Source: JBLMXQ01 sp050257855
GTDB lineage: Bacteria; Acidobacteriota; Vicinamibacteria; Vicinamibacterales; CAVVIG01
Assembly: GCA_050257855.1 (NCBI GenBank)
Contig: JBLMXQ010000078.1
Coordinates: forward strand, 17,865-81,864
DNA: 64,000 nucleotides
Direction: 5' to 3'
The stretch's first letter is position 1, and every line of letters starts with the position of its first letter. The notes beneath the pieces were generated by a model. That model saw only the letters and a program-made list of their open reading frames with translations. It was not told the origin of the DNA and ran no database searches. Both the position numbers and the translations under genes were made by a program. Shown here one piece after another: positions 9,002 to 17,463 of the stretch.

Positions 9002-9456
9002 CCAGCACCGTCATTCGCGAGGCAGCGCCGGCCGACGCGGCCGCGCTCGCCGGGCTCCGCTGGGAATTCCGGTCGGGCCGCACGGACCCGACCGAAGCGC
9101 GCGAGGTCTTCGTCGCCCGCTGCACCGAGTGGATGCGGGTCCGGCTCGACCGCGGCGAGTGGCGTGCGTGGGTCGCCGAGGACGCGGGAGACGTCGTTGG
9201 AAACGTCTGGGTCCACGCCATCGACAAGATTCCGAACCCCGTCGGCGAGCGCGAGCGCCACGCGTACCTGTCGAATCTATACGTGAGGCCGTCGGCGCGC
9301 GGCGGCACCGGCACCCGCCTGCTCGAGGCGGCAATCGCCTGGGCGTCGGCCGGCGGCGTCGACACGCTGCTGCTCTGGCCGACCGACCGGAGCCGCACCC
9401 TCTACGCCCGCCACGGATTCGTGCTCAGCGGCGACTTCCTGGCGCGACGCTTCTGA
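8998..9456 (+). CDS. GNAT-family N-acetyltransferase
   Basis: Acetyl-CoA-dependent transferase of 152 residues. The central acetyl-CoA loop is LYVRPSARGGTGTRLLEAAI (about residues 96-115), matching GNAT motif A (R/Q-x-x-G-x-G/A). It is followed by the motif B region LYARHGFVLSGDF. The ATG at 8998 overlaps the preceding hydrolase stop (ATGA), which fixes the start. The 3' end overlaps the convergent alpha/beta hydrolase by 32 bases. The substrate (small molecule or protein amine) cannot be predicted. Confidence 0.87.
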   Translation: MTSTVIREAAPADAAALAGLRWEFRSGRTDPTEAREVFVARCTEWMRVRLDRGEWRAWVAEDAGDVVGNVWVHAIDKIPNPVGERERHAYLSNLYVRPSARGGTGTRLLEAAIAWASAGGVDTLLLWPTDRSRTLYARHGFVLSGDFLARRF

Positions 9457-10141
9457 TCCACTCGACGACCGCCCGCCGCGCGTCTCCCATCGCGGCGGCC
9501 TGCGCCGCCGGATCCTTGCGCGACAGCTTGTACGAGTGATCCCCGCCCTCGACGACGTGCAGGTCGGCGGGCGGATCGAGTGACGCGAGGAGCGGCTGGA
9601 GTTCGGCCGGCCCGCCGAACGCGTCGCGACTGCCCTGCACGAAGAGCATCGGCCGGTGAATCGCGGGCAGGTGCGCGTCGCGACGCCTTTCCGGCAGCCC
9701 GGGCGGGTGCAGCGGATAGCCGAGCAGAACGAGTCCGGCGATGCGCAGGCCGGGGTCGGCCGCGGCCACCTGCGTCGCGATCCGTCCGCCCATCGACTTG
9801 CCGCCGACGACCAGGTTCGGCGCGTCCGCCCATCGGTCGATCACGCTGCGATAGCACGCTTCGAGGACCGGTCCGCGGTCCGGCAACCGGCGCTTGCGGG
9901 CGGTGTACAGGAAGTCGAACGTGATGACCTCGATGCCGTCCGCCGCGAGCGCCTTCGCGAAGTCCACGATGAACGCGCTGTGCTGGCCGGCGCCGGCCCC
10001 GTGCGCGAGGATGAAACGGGGGACGGCCTTCAGACCGTCCCGCTCCGCCGGATAGACGAGCGCCGTCGTGCGGGCGCCCGCGTCCAGCTCCACGCTCACC
10101 TCAGTGGGAGATGTGCTCGAGCGACTCTCGGGCTTCGGCAT
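9425..10141 (-). CDS. Alpha/beta hydrolase (KANL3/Tex30-like, dienelactone hydrolase superfamily)
   Basis: Predicted soluble hydrolase of up to 238 residues. Visible motifs: LAHGAGAGQ oxyanion strand, GGKSMGG nucleophile elbow (Ser), VQGSRDAFG acid, EGGDHSY histidine. This pattern matches bacterial KANL3/Tex30-like hydrolases of unknown substrate. The ATG at 10141 lies 41 bases inside the BON gene. GTG at 10099 or 10093, directly after the BON stop and next to GAGGTGA, is a good alternative start that would remove the overlap. It probably follows the BON gene in one transcript. Confidence 0.85.
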   Translation of the reverse strand: MPKPESRSSTSPTEVSVELDAGARTTALVYPAERDGLKAVPRFILAHGAGAGQHSAFIVDFAKALAADGIEVITFDFLYTARKRRLPDRGPVLEACYRSVIDRWADAPNLVVGGKSMGGRIATQVAAADPGLRIAGLVLLGYPLHPPGLPERRRDAHLPAIHRPMLFVQGSRDAFGGPAELQPLLASLDPPADLHVVEGGDHSYKLSRKDPAAQAAAMGDARRAVVEWIRSVAPGSRR

Positions 10142-10655
10142 CGGTCTTCAGCTGGTTCGTCACCGACATCACGCCGAACTGCGACGCGAGGGCGCGCGCG
10201 AGCATGCGATCGGTCTCGCTGCCGACGACGCCGGTCAGCGTCACCCGACCATGCTCCACGACGATGTGAATCGGCGGATTCACCATCGCGGCGTCGCTCC
10301 AGAACGCCGCGTTGCCGTAGATTGCCCGGGCAATCCGGTACCGCAGCCGAGCGTCCTCGATCGACACCGGCAGGACCTCGAGATGGTTCTGCACCTGCCG
10401 GACGCCGTCGACCTTCGCGACGCGCCTGGCGATCTCGTCGCGCTTGTACGGCATCGTCACCTTTCCCGTGAGCGTGACGACGCCGTGATCCACGCTCGCG
10501 TTGACGTCGTCGAAGATGGTGTAGCGGGTATAGCGGTTCACCGTCTTCGAGATGTCGTTGAACACCTGCAGGTCCTTCCGCTCCCCGGTCGAGGCCAGCG
10601 CGACGTTTGCCGCGAGCGCCATGACCGCGACGAGGAGGCCGGTTCGCGTGCGCAT
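10101..10655 (-). CDS. Periplasmic two-BON-domain protein
   Basis: Exported protein of 184 residues with a signal peptide (residues 1-22, MRTRTGLLVAVMALAANVALA) and two BON domains, about 26-95 (VNASVDHGVVTLTGKV) and 98-170 (IHIVVEHGRVTLTGVV). BON proteins such as OsmY bind phospholipid or stabilise envelope complexes; the role here is inferred. A good Shine-Dalgarno GGAGGT lies 7 bases before the ATG. Neighbours on the same strand are a ferritin-VIT1 fusion and a ZIP transporter. Confidence 0.88.
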   Translation of the reverse strand: MRTRTGLLVAVMALAANVALASTGERKDLQVFNDISKTVNRYTRYTIFDDVNASVDHGVVTLTGKVTMPYKRDEIARRVAKVDGVRQVQNHLEVLPVSIEDARLRYRIARAIYGNAAFWSDAAMVNPPIHIVVEHGRVTLTGVVGSETDRMLARALASQFGVMSVTNQLKTDAEARESLEHISH

Positions 10656-10795
10656 GTTCTACCTCCGCCCGTAGTCGAAACCGTCTGCCGGTCTTGAGGG
10701 CAAAGAAAATGCCAGCGCCGCCGCGGCGGAAAGCCGGTCGCGTCGTACACGGCGCGCCGGACGAACGCCCGCGCCTGTCCTGTCCGCAGGACGAG

Positions 10796-11950
10796 TCACC
10801 TGAGCGAGTGTCCGGCGAACGCCACGCCCACCCCGTACGTGATCGCGGCCTCGAGGATGCCGACCACGGTCATCTCGAGTCCGCTCGCCCACCAGGGGCG
10901 CGTCGTGACCAGCGCCTTCGAGGCGCCGACCGCGAAATGGGCGATCGTGCTGATGGCGAAGGACGCGATCACCGCGGGCATGCCGACCGTGAAGAAGAAC
11001 GGGATGATCGGGATGAAGCCGCCGACAGCGGTCGACACGGCCGCGGAGACGGTGGATTTCAGCGGGTTGGGGAACGTTTCCTCGGACAGCCCGAGCTCCT
11101 CGTGCACCAGGGTACGGAGGAACTGGCCGGGCGCCTTCTGAATCCGTTCGGCCATCTCGCGCGCTTCCTCGGCCGAGAACCCCTTGAGCTGGTAGAACAG
11201 CTCGAGCTCGAGGAGCTCCTCGTGCGGGTCCTCTTCGATCTCGGCGCGCTCGCGCGACACTTCCGATTCGTACACCTCGCGCTCGGACTTCGAGGCGAGG
11301 TACGCGCCGGCGCCCATCGACAGGGCGCTGGCGAGCGTGCCGGCGAGGCCCGCCGCGAGCACCAGCTCGCTGCCGCCGGTGTAGCCGGCCATGCCCGAGA
11401 CGATGCCGAAGACGGCGCCGAGGCCGTCGTTGACGCCGTAGATGGCGTCGCCGATCCAGCCGGTGCCGCGCACGTGCCAGCGCTCCCGGCGGAGAATCGT
11501 GTCGAGCGTGGAGCGCGGCGTCGGCATCGTTCCGCCGGCCAGCGTGTGAAGGATGGTGGCGTGGTCGCGCTCCTCGAGCATCGCCTCCTCGGCGATCCGC
11601 CGGTCGGCCGGATCGCTGAGCCGCGCCATCAGCTCGTCGTACTCGGCCTCGGCCCTCGACTCCTCCTGCTCGAGGCGGTGCAGGACGATGCTCGGATCGC
11701 CGATGCGCTGGAACCAGGACAGGCCGGTCTCGACGTCGCGCGGGTCGGGGGCGCGGCCGGTCGCGAGCTGGATGCGCTCCGCCCAGCGTGTGGCGTGGCG
11801 GTCCTCCTGCGCGGCGAGCCGCTGGAGGATGGAGCGCCGGTGCGGATCGTGCTCGCGTTCGGCGAGCAGCCGGTACGTGGCGGCGGCCTCGACCTCGCGG
11901 AGCCACATCTTCTGGACCGTGGCCAGGTTTTTCGGATCCATGGCGTTCAT
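10796..11950 (-). CDS. MbfA-like ferritin/VIT1 fusion iron transporter
   Basis: Membrane protein of 384 residues that joins an N-terminal ferritin-like/rubrerythrin four-helix domain to a C-terminal VIT1/CCC1 domain. In the first (about 1-150), metal-binding carboxylates and His occur in REVEAAATYRLL, AAQEDRHATRW, LEQEESRAEAEY and LEERDHATIL. The second (about 160-384) starts DAIYGVNDGLGAVFGIVSG and has GAGAYLASKSEREVYESE, the VIT1 metal-binding helix region. The same architecture is known as membrane-bound ferritin A, an iron exporter that protects against peroxide in alpha-proteobacteria. The start is ATG 11950 or the in-frame ATG at 11941. It is followed by the BON gene and preceded by a ZIP transporter. 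Confidence 0.92.
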   Translation of the reverse strand: MNAMDPKNLATVQKMWLREVEAAATYRLLAEREHDPHRRSILQRLAAQEDRHATRWAERIQLATGRAPDPRDVETGLSWFQRIGDPSIVLHRLEQEESRAEAEYDELMARLSDPADRRIAEEAMLEERDHATILHTLAGGTMPTPRSTLDTILRRERWHVRGTGWIGDAIYGVNDGLGAVFGIVSGMAGYTGGSELVLAAGLAGTLASALSMGAGAYLASKSEREVYESEVSRERAEIEEDPHEELLELELFYQLKGFSAEEAREMAERIQKAPGQFLRTLVHEELGLSEETFPNPLKSTVSAAVSTAVGGFIPIIPFFFTVGMPAVIASFAISTIAHFAVGASKALVTTRPWWASGLEMTVVGILEAAITYGVGVAFAGHSLR

Positions 11951-12007
11951 TCAGGTGTCACGCGATCCGTCGAGGGCGGCGTTCGAGGTCGCGGCCGGCG
12001 CGGCTTC

Positions 12008-12739
12008 TCACAACAGAAGCACCGTCCCGACGCCCGCCGACACGAGCAGCACCTGGCGGACCGCGTTGTCGTCGAACGTGCCGCGGTGCAGATCCGGAAT
12101 CAGGTCGGCCATCGCCACGTAGAGAAAGCTCGACGTGGCGAAGACGATGAAGTACGGCGACATCCGCGGCATGGCGTCGAGGAACACGACGGCCATGAGG
12201 GCGCCGGCGATGCCGGCGGCTTCCGACAGGCCGTTGAAGAGCAGCGCCCGGCGGCGGCTGTAGCCTGCGTGCAGCAGGATCGCGAAGTCCGAGACCTCGT
12301 GCGGGATTTCGTGGGCGAGGACGGCGACGGCCGTCGTCACCGCGAGCGGCACCGAGACGAGCGCGGCGGCCCCGATGACGGCACCGTCCATGAAGTTGTG
12401 TGCGGCATCGCCGATGAGGACGAGCGGCGCCGTCGAGCGGTGCACTTCGCACTCGTCGGTGTGGCAGTGGCGCCAGAGCGCCAGCTTCTCCAGCACGAAG
12501 AAGGTGACGATGCCGCCGAGCAGCGTGCCGAACACCGGCCGCGCATCGAGCCGGTCGAGCGCTTCGGGCAGCAGCTCGAGCAGCGCCACGCCGAGCAGCG
12601 CCCCCACGGCGTAGCTGACGAGCCACGGGATGAGGCGCGCGCGAACTCGTTCGGAGAGAAGGAGGAGCGACGACGCGACGGCGAGCCCCCCAAAGCCGCC
12701 GAGCAGGCTCAGGCCAAGCGCAATGGGGAGCACCCGCAC
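12008..12739 (-). CDS. ZIP-family divalent metal transporter
   Basis: Inner-membrane metal transporter of 243 residues with about eight predicted helices. The two metal-site motifs of ZIP proteins are clear: DAAHNFMDG in helix 4 and AHEIPHEVSDF in helix 5. The His/Cys-rich loop between helices 3 and 4 (RHCHTDECEVH) may bind metal in the cytosol. The substrate is probably Zn2+, Fe2+ or Mn2+. GTG start at 12739. A perfect TATAAT lies 8 bases upstream without a ribosome site, suggesting a leaderless message. It sits 57 bases upstream of the ferritin-VIT1 gene. Confidence 0.92.
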   Translation of the reverse strand: MRVLPIALGLSLLGGFGGLAVASSLLLLSERVRARLIPWLVSYAVGALLGVALLELLPEALDRLDARPVFGTLLGGIVTFFVLEKLALWRHCHTDECEVHRSTAPLVLIGDAAHNFMDGAVIGAAALVSVPLAVTTAVAVLAHEIPHEVSDFAILLHAGYSRRRALLFNGLSEAAGIAGALMAVVFLDAMPRMSPYFIVFATSSFLYVAMADLIPDLHRGTFDDNAVRQVLLVSAGVGTVLLL

Positions 12740-12747
12740 GGCACGGG

Positions 12748-12753
12748 ATTATA
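12748..12753 (-). promoter_or_regulatory. TATAAT box 8 bases before the ZIP start codon
   Basis: On the minus strand TATAAT runs from 12753 to 12748, and the GTG start of the ZIP gene is at 12739. No -35 match is seen 16-18 bases upstream and no Shine-Dalgarno fits in the gap. This is one of several such arrangements in the window. Confidence 0.45.
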
Positions 12754-12758
12754 GTCGA

Positions 12759-13820
12759 CTAGGACGCGACGTACCCGCGACGGGCGCGCACGTGATACGA
12801 CGGGTTGCGCACCTCGACCCGAATCGAATGCCACCTTCCGTCGCGTGTGCCCGGCGGGGTGTATCCGAGGTAGTACTGCTTGCTGAGCTCGTCGGCGACG
12901 CCGGCGGTCGCCGGGTCGAGGTCGCGCGCGTACCGGATGATCTCGGTCCGGCCCCCGCTGTCGTCGGTCAGCTCGCGCAACGCGTCGACGTTCACGCGGT
13001 CCACGTCGCTCGACCCCGACGGCGACCAGCGACCCGGCGGCGGCACGATCGGCTCCGGACGGCGCCCCGGCGGGAATGGAAACGGCAGCGGCATCGGCAT
13101 CCGCGGCGGCCGCCGCGGCCGCGTCCTGAACGTCGGCTCTCCTTCGGCGTCGATGCCGACCGCGTACACGAGCAGCTCGCTCTGGCGAATCTGCGCCTTC
13201 AGATCACGCAGCGCGATCCGGCTCGACGTGTCGTTGCCGTCCGAGATGACGACGAGCGCTTTCTTCACGTGGCGTCCGGTCTGTGCCAGCGGGATCGCCT
13301 CGGCAATCGTGTCGTACAGCGCCGTCCCGCCGCTGGGGACAATGTTCCCCAGCGCGCGGCTCAGGCGATCGCGATCGGTCGTCCAGCTCTCGAGCAGCAC
13401 CGGAGCGTTGCTGAAACGGTAGAGGAAGATCTCGTCGCTCGGCGCGAGCAGATCGTAGAGAAATCGGTTGAGCGCGGCCTCCGCCGCCTTGATTTTGTCG
13501 CCCGCCATGCTGCCGCTCGTGTCGAGTGCGATGCCGAGGCTCACCGGCACGCGCTCGGCGCTGAAGTGCGTGACCTCGACGGGCCGCCCGTCCTCGTACA
13601 CCCGGAAGTCTTCCTTCCGAAGCCCCGAGACGAACCGGCCGCTCGCATCCGTGACCGTCGCGGTGACGTTCACCACCTCGACGCCGCTCTTGAACCGGAG
13701 TTCCCGCTCCCCCGGCCGCGGCTGCGCGGGCGGCTGCTGGCTCCGGCCGTTCAGGGACACGGCCAGCACCGCCACGAGGGCGGCCGTGCCGGCGAGCCAC
13801 GCCTGGATGTTGCGAGTCAC
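12759..13820 (-). CDS. VWFA-domain protein (acidobacterial VWFA-related family)
   Basis: Exported or membrane-anchored protein of 353 residues. After an N-terminal hydrophobic segment (about 9-24) comes a conserved lead EVVNVTATVTDASGRFVSGLRKEDFRVYEDG (read in parts), typical of the acidobacterial VWFA-related family. Next is a von Willebrand A domain with the MIDAS motif DTSGSM (about 98) and the Thr and Asp positions GGTALYD and ISDGND. A proline-rich stretch interrupts the domain at about 225-260. The function is probably protein binding in the envelope. It overlaps the upstream gene by four bases (GTGA). Confidence 0.9.
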   Translation of the reverse strand: MTRNIQAWLAGTAALVAVLAVSLNGRSQQPPAQPRPGERELRFKSGVEVVNVTATVTDASGRFVSGLRKEDFRVYEDGRPVEVTHFSAERVPVSLGIALDTSGSMAGDKIKAAEAALNRFLYDLLAPSDEIFLYRFSNAPVLLESWTTDRDRLSRALGNIVPSGGTALYDTIAEAIPLAQTGRHVKKALVVISDGNDTSSRIALRDLKAQIRQSELLVYAVGIDAEGEPTFRTRPRRPPRMPMPLPFPFPPGRRPEPIVPPPGRWSPSGSSDVDRVNVDALRELTDDSGGRTEIIRYARDLDPATAGVADELSKQYYLGYTPPGTRDGRWHSIRVEVRNPSYHVRARRGYVAS

Positions 13821-14431
13821 CTGGCTGTGTTCCGCCTGTCCACCTGCGGTACGACGATGTCCCCCTGGAGAAAGCTGACGCGGTACCGGCCGATCAGGCC
13901 CGTGTCGGACACCGTAATCGAGAACGGCGCTTCGCCCGAGGGCCCGAGTCGCTCGATGTCCGCCCGCGCGCTGGTCAGGAGCGCGCCCTCCCGGTCGAAC
14001 AGGGCGACGACGGCGGCCAGGTGATTGATCTCGGTCCGACCGGGATTGCGGACGATACCATGCACCGTCAGCTGATCCGCCGAGCGATAGTGGTCGAGCG
14101 CGATGAGCTCCACCCGCGAATGCGTCGTCGCCGGCGCGTTCGGGGCGTCGACGGCCGACGCGCCGGTCGCGACGCCGCCACCCAAGGGCACGGCGAGCGC
14201 GGCGACGACGCCGGCGATGGCGAGACCGACGACGACGAGGAGGGCCGGGCGCGATTGCCGTGTGTTCGGTGCGACAGCGGTGGACATCGCGGCATCCCGC
14301 ACGACCGGCGCATCGCGCTCGCGCCCCGCCGCCCGCTGCTGCTCGTCGCGCGCCAGCCTCCAGGCGACGACGGTCATGGCGGCCGCGAGGGCCAGCGACG
14401 AGACCGTGACCGCCATGAGCGTGAGGTCCAC
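13817..14431 (-). CDS. Membrane protein with two helices and an FxLYD-like C-terminal domain
   Basis: About 204 residues with GTG start at 14431 (ATG 14416 is possible). Two hydrophobic helices are seen, LMAVTVSSLALAAAMTVVAW near the N-terminus and ALLVVVGLAIAGVVAALAVP at about 60-80. A beta-rich tail follows with HGIVRNPGRTEINHLAAVVA and LFDREGALL, which resembles FxLYD domains. The frame is open further upstream, but that part looks like non-coding arginine-rich translation. The ATGA-type overlap with the VWFA gene indicates one transcript and probably joint function in the envelope. The function is unknown. Confidence 0.75.
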   Translation of the reverse strand: MDLTLMAVTVSSLALAAAMTVVAWRLARDEQQRAAGRERDAPVVRDAAMSTAVAPNTRQSRPALLVVVGLAIAGVVAALAVPLGGGVATGASAVDAPNAPATTHSRVELIALDHYRSADQLTVHGIVRNPGRTEINHLAAVVALFDREGALLTSARADIERLGPSGEAPFSITVSDTGLIGRYRVSFLQGDIVVPQVDRRNTAR

Positions 14432-14603
14432 GGGAGCCTGCCGGGCAAAAGCCTTGCCGCGTCGTGAGCGGAGTCGGGACCGACCAGGCACCCCGGATTC
14501 AGGCCGTTTCCGGCAGGTATTTCCGTGCACGCGCGGCGGCGCCCTCGGCCGGGCTGTGCTCGACACGTGACACTGTCGCCTGAAGCATACCCGGCCGACG
14601 GCC

Positions 14604-14624
14604 TTCGGCTATCGGCTGTCAGCT
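14604..14624 (+). repeat. Three degenerate heptamers (TTCGGCT ATCGGCT GTCAGCT)
   Basis: Three adjacent 7-base units in the gap between the divergent FxLYD-like gene and the SDR gene. The same family (NTCGGCT / GCTGTCG / AGCCGAT) returns near 16016, 23339 and 25592. Confidence 0.55.
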
Positions 14625-14641
14625 CCCCCGACAGTGCGCGA

Positions 14642-14647
14642 TACACT
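14642..14647 (+). promoter_or_regulatory. TACACT box 7 bases before the SDR ATG
   Basis: TACACT at 14642-14647 ends 7 bases before ATG 14655. There is no ribosome site between them and no convincing -35 element, so a leaderless start is the simplest reading. Confidence 0.4.
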
Positions 14648-14654
14648 ACCGGAC

Positions 14655-15419
14655 ATGTCCTTCACTGGAAAGTCCGTGATTGTCACCGGAGCGACGAGCG
14701 GCATCGGCCGGGCCACGGCACAGGCCTTCGTGCGCGAAGGGGCGGCGGTCGTCCTGGTCGGCCGGGACCAGGCGGCGCTGCGGGAAGTGTCGACCGCTTC
14801 GGCGGCCGGCGCCCGCGTCGTCACGTGCGCGGTAGACGTGACCGCAGCGGACGCGCCCGCGCGGCTGGTCGATACGGCCATCGAGGCGTTCGGGGGGCTC
14901 GACGTGCTCGTCAACGCCGCCGGCATCATCGCGAGCGCCGGGCTCGAGGCGACCACCGACGAACTGTGGGACGACATGATGGCGATCAACCTGCGCGCAC
15001 CGTTTCGGCTGATGCGCGCTGCCGCTCCCCATCTCGCAGCGCGGCGCGGCGCCGTCGTCAACGTGTCGAGCGTGAACGGACTGCGATCGTTCCCGGGCGT
15101 GCTGGCGTACTGCGTGAGCAAGGCGGGCGTCGATCATCTCACGCGCTGCGCGGCGCTCGATCTGGCGCCGCTCGGTGTGCGCGTCAACGCCGTCAACCCG
15201 GGCGTCACGGTGACGAACCTGCACCGGCGATCGGGGATGAAGGAGGAACAGTACGCCGCATTTCTCGAACGGTCGAAGACGACGCATCCGCTCGGCCGTG
15301 CCGGGCAGCCCGAGGAAGTGGCCGAATTGATCCTGTTCCTCGCCTCGGATCGCGCCGCGTGGATGACAGGGGAGACGATTCCGATCGACGGGGGAAGGCA
15401 CTTGACGTGTGCGAGGTAG
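14655..15419 (+). CDS. Short-chain dehydrogenase/reductase (SDR)
   Basis: Classical SDR oxidoreductase of 254 residues. Features: nucleotide loop VTGATSGIGRA (about 11-21), LVNAAG (about 88), catalytic Ser in VNVSSVNG (about 138), Tyr-x3-Lys in AYCVSKAG (about 156-160), and NPGVTVT after the active site. It closely resembles glucose dehydrogenase/FabG-type enzymes; cofactor preference is unclear, since LVGRDQAA could suit NADP. The start was chosen at ATG 14655, just before SFTGKSVIVTG; an upstream GTG at 14634 would add seven non-homologous residues. Confidence 0.9.
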   Translation: MSFTGKSVIVTGATSGIGRATAQAFVREGAAVVLVGRDQAALREVSTASAAGARVVTCAVDVTAADAPARLVDTAIEAFGGLDVLVNAAGIIASAGLEATTDELWDDMMAINLRAPFRLMRAAAPHLAARRGAVVNVSSVNGLRSFPGVLAYCVSKAGVDHLTRCAALDLAPLGVRVNAVNPGVTVTNLHRRSGMKEEQYAAFLERSKTTHPLGRAGQPEEVAELILFLASDRAAWMTGETIPIDGGRHLTCAR

Positions 15420-15455
15420 GCACCGGCATTCCGGATCCGCTCGCGATGGAGAGCC

Positions 15456-16010
15456 CTATCTCGCCTTGATCCCCTCGACGAAGATCAGCCCATCGCGTTC
15501 GGCGATCTGGCGCACCGACCTGAAGCCGTCGGCCTGAAGGATCGGGACGGCGTCGAGCGGCGGTCCGCTCTGCGCGCGCGTGAGGAGCGCGCCGAGGCCG
15601 GCGCGGGGGATCGCCCCGATGACGATGGTGCGGCCGCCGGGTCGCAGGACGCGAAGCAGTTCGCGTACCGCGGCGACGCGATCCTCTGCGCGCATGGCGG
15701 CCAGCAGGCCGCCCGTGTTGTCGACCACCGCGACGTCGAACGCGTCGGCCTCGTACGGCAGTCGCGTCGGAGGCGCGACGTCGACGTCCACGAGCACGCC
15801 GGCTTCGGCTGCGCCCTTGCGCGCGCGGGCGGCCGACGCCTCGTCGGGGACGGCTGCGGCCGCGCGTCCCGACAGGCCCACTCTGGCTGCAACCGCGCCG
15901 AGCCGTCCGCCGTGTGCGCATCCAACCTGCAGCAGGCGATCGCCCATCTTCACCCCGGTCATGCCGACGACCAGCGTGTGCGGATCTTCACGTTTGCCAA
16001 ACAGGTTCAC
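15456..16010 (-). CDS. Class I SAM-dependent methyltransferase
   Basis: Protein of 184 residues with a Rossmann methyltransferase core. The SAM-binding motif I is LLQVGCAHGGRLG (about 26-38), motif II lies around VVDNTGGLL, and the post-motif LLRVLRPGGRTIVIG (about 117-131) is typical of small-molecule methyltransferases. GTG start at 16010, preceded by GGAGAG. The substrate is unknown. Convergent with the SDR gene and divergent from inositol-phosphate synthase. Confidence 0.82.
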   Translation of the reverse strand: MNLFGKREDPHTLVVGMTGVKMGDRLLQVGCAHGGRLGAVAARVGLSGRAAAAVPDEASAARARKGAAEAGVLVDVDVAPPTRLPYEADAFDVAVVDNTGGLLAAMRAEDRVAAVRELLRVLRPGGRTIVIGAIPRAGLGALLTRAQSGPPLDAVPILQADGFRSVRQIAERDGLIFVEGIKAR

Positions 16011-16015
16011 ACCGG

Positions 16016-16050
16016 GCTCTCCGCTGTTGGCTCTCGGCTGTCAGTGCTGT
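16016..16050 (+). repeat. Degenerate heptamer tract (GCTCTCC/GCTGTTG/GCTCTCG/GCTGTCA)
   Basis: At least four consecutive 7-base units beginning with GCT occupy the gap upstream of the methyltransferase gene. The tract belongs to the same repeat family as those near 14604 and 23339. Confidence 0.5.
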
Positions 16051-16111
16051 CAGTGGAACTCGAAGCGCCACGCAACTGCAGCCGCCGGGCCGTTTTGACA
16101 CCAGCTTACTG

Positions 16112-16141
16112 CTGACAACGAGCCGCCGAAAGCGCTATAGT
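16112..16141 (+). promoter_or_regulatory. Sigma70-type promoter of inositol-phosphate synthase
   Basis: CTGACA (16112-16117), an 18-base spacer, and TATAGT (16136-16141). The GTG start codon is at 16150, 8 bases after the -10 box, so transcription should begin at or next to the start codon. Confidence 0.6.
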
Positions 16142-16149
16142 TGGCGCTT

Positions 16150-17463
16150 GTGCCCACTCCTGTAGAGATCACCCCTGCACGCGGCAGGCTCGGCGTGCTG
16201 CTCGTCGGCCTCGGCGCCGTCAGCACGACGACCATTGCCGGCGTGATGGCCATACGCAAGCACCTCGCGAAACCGATCGGATCGCTCACCCAGATGGGAA
16301 CCGTCCGCCTTGGCAAGCGCACCGAAGGCCGCTCGCCGAAGATCAGCGAGGTGGTTCCGCTCTCGACGCTCGACGATCTCGTGTTCGGCGGCTGGGACAT
16401 CTTCGAAGACGACTGCTACGCCGCCGCCCGCACCGCGGGCGTCATCGAGCCCGCGCTGCTCGAGCAGGTGCGCCCCGAGCTCGAGCGGATCCGTCCGTGG
16501 CCTGCCGTGTTCGACCAGCGCTACGTGAAGCGGCTCGATGGGCCGAACGTCAAGAAGGGCAGGAACAAGAAGGATCTCGCCGAGCAGGTCGTCGCCGACA
16601 TCCGGAAATTCAAGGCCGACAACGCGCTCGATCGTCTGGTGATGGTGTGGTGCGGGAGCACCGAGGTCTTCATGACCGAGGCGCCGGCGCATGCTTCGGT
16701 CGAGAGCTTCGAGCGGGCGCTCGAGCAGAACGACCCGGCGATCCCCTCCAGCATGATCTACGCGTACGCCGCCATCCGCGAGGGCATTCCGTACGCCAAC
16801 GCGGCGCCCAATTTGACGGCCGACATCCCCGCACTGGTCGATCTCGCGGCGCGGACGAAGACCCCGCTCGCCGGCAAGGATCTCAAGACCGGACAGACGC
16901 TCATCAAGACGATCATCGCGCCAGGCCTCAAGGCGCGCCTCCTCGGCGTCTCCGGCTGGTACTCGACGAACATCCTGGGCAACCGCGACGGCGAGGTCCT
17001 CGACGATCCCGAATCGTTCAAGACCAAGGAGGAGAGCAAGAAGTCGGTGCTCGACTACATCCTCCAGCCGCAGCTCTATCCCGACCTCTACGAGCACCTG
17101 TGTCACGTCGTGCGGATCAACTACTATCCTCCGCGCGGCGACAACAAGGAAGGGTGGGACAACATCGATCTGGTGGGCTGGCTCGGCTACCCGATGCAGC
17201 TCAAGATCAACTTCCTGTGCCGCGACAGCATCCTCGCGGCGCCGATCGTGCTCGATCTCGCGCTGTTCATGGATCTGGCGAAGCGCGCCGGCATGAGCGG
17301 CATCCAGGAGTGGCTGTCGTTCTATTTCAAGAGCCCGGTCCACGCGCCGGGGCTGTACCCGGAGCACGACCTCTTCATTCAGCTGATGAAGCTGAAGAAC
17401 ACGCTCCGCTACCTCAAAGGTGAGGAGCTCATCACGCACCTCGGACGTGAGTACTACGACTAA
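16150..17463 (+). CDS. ino1: Inositol-3-phosphate synthase
   Basis: Cytosolic NAD-dependent enzyme that converts glucose 6-phosphate to myo-inositol 3-phosphate, first step to inositol lipids and solutes. It has 437 residues. The N-terminal dinucleotide loop is GVLLVGLGAVSTTTIAG. Conserved family segments include GGWDIFEDDCYAAA, ALEQNDPAIPSSMIYAYAA, GKDLKTGQTLIKT with the catalytic lysines, WYSTNILGNRDG, and SPVHAPGLYPEHDLFIQ. GTG 16150 was chosen because a promoter lies just upstream; TTG 16141 is the alternative. Its end overlaps the next gene by 17 bases. Confidence 0.95.
   Translation: MPTPVEITPARGRLGVLLVGLGAVSTTTIAGVMAIRKHLAKPIGSLTQMGTVRLGKRTEGRSPKISEVVPLSTLDDLVFGGWDIFEDDCYAAARTAGVIEPALLEQVRPELERIRPWPAVFDQRYVKRLDGPNVKKGRNKKDLAEQVVADIRKFKADNALDRLVMVWCGSTEVFMTEAPAHASVESFERALEQNDPAIPSSMIYAYAAIREGIPYANAAPNLTADIPALVDLAARTKTPLAGKDLKTGQTLIKTIIAPGLKARLLGVSGWYSTNILGNRDGEVLDDPESFKTKEESKKSVLDYILQPQLYPDLYEHLCHVVRINYYPPRGDNKEGWDNIDLVGWLGYPMQLKINFLCRDSILAAPIVLDLALFMDLAKRAGMSGIQEWLSFYFKSPVHAPGLYPEHDLFIQLMKLKNTLRYLKGEELITHLGREYYD

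Noticed and set aside
15456..16010. Ubiquinone/menaquinone methyltransferase UbiE
   Set aside because: Methyltransferase core is present, but the UbiE signature segments are absent, so only a general call is made.
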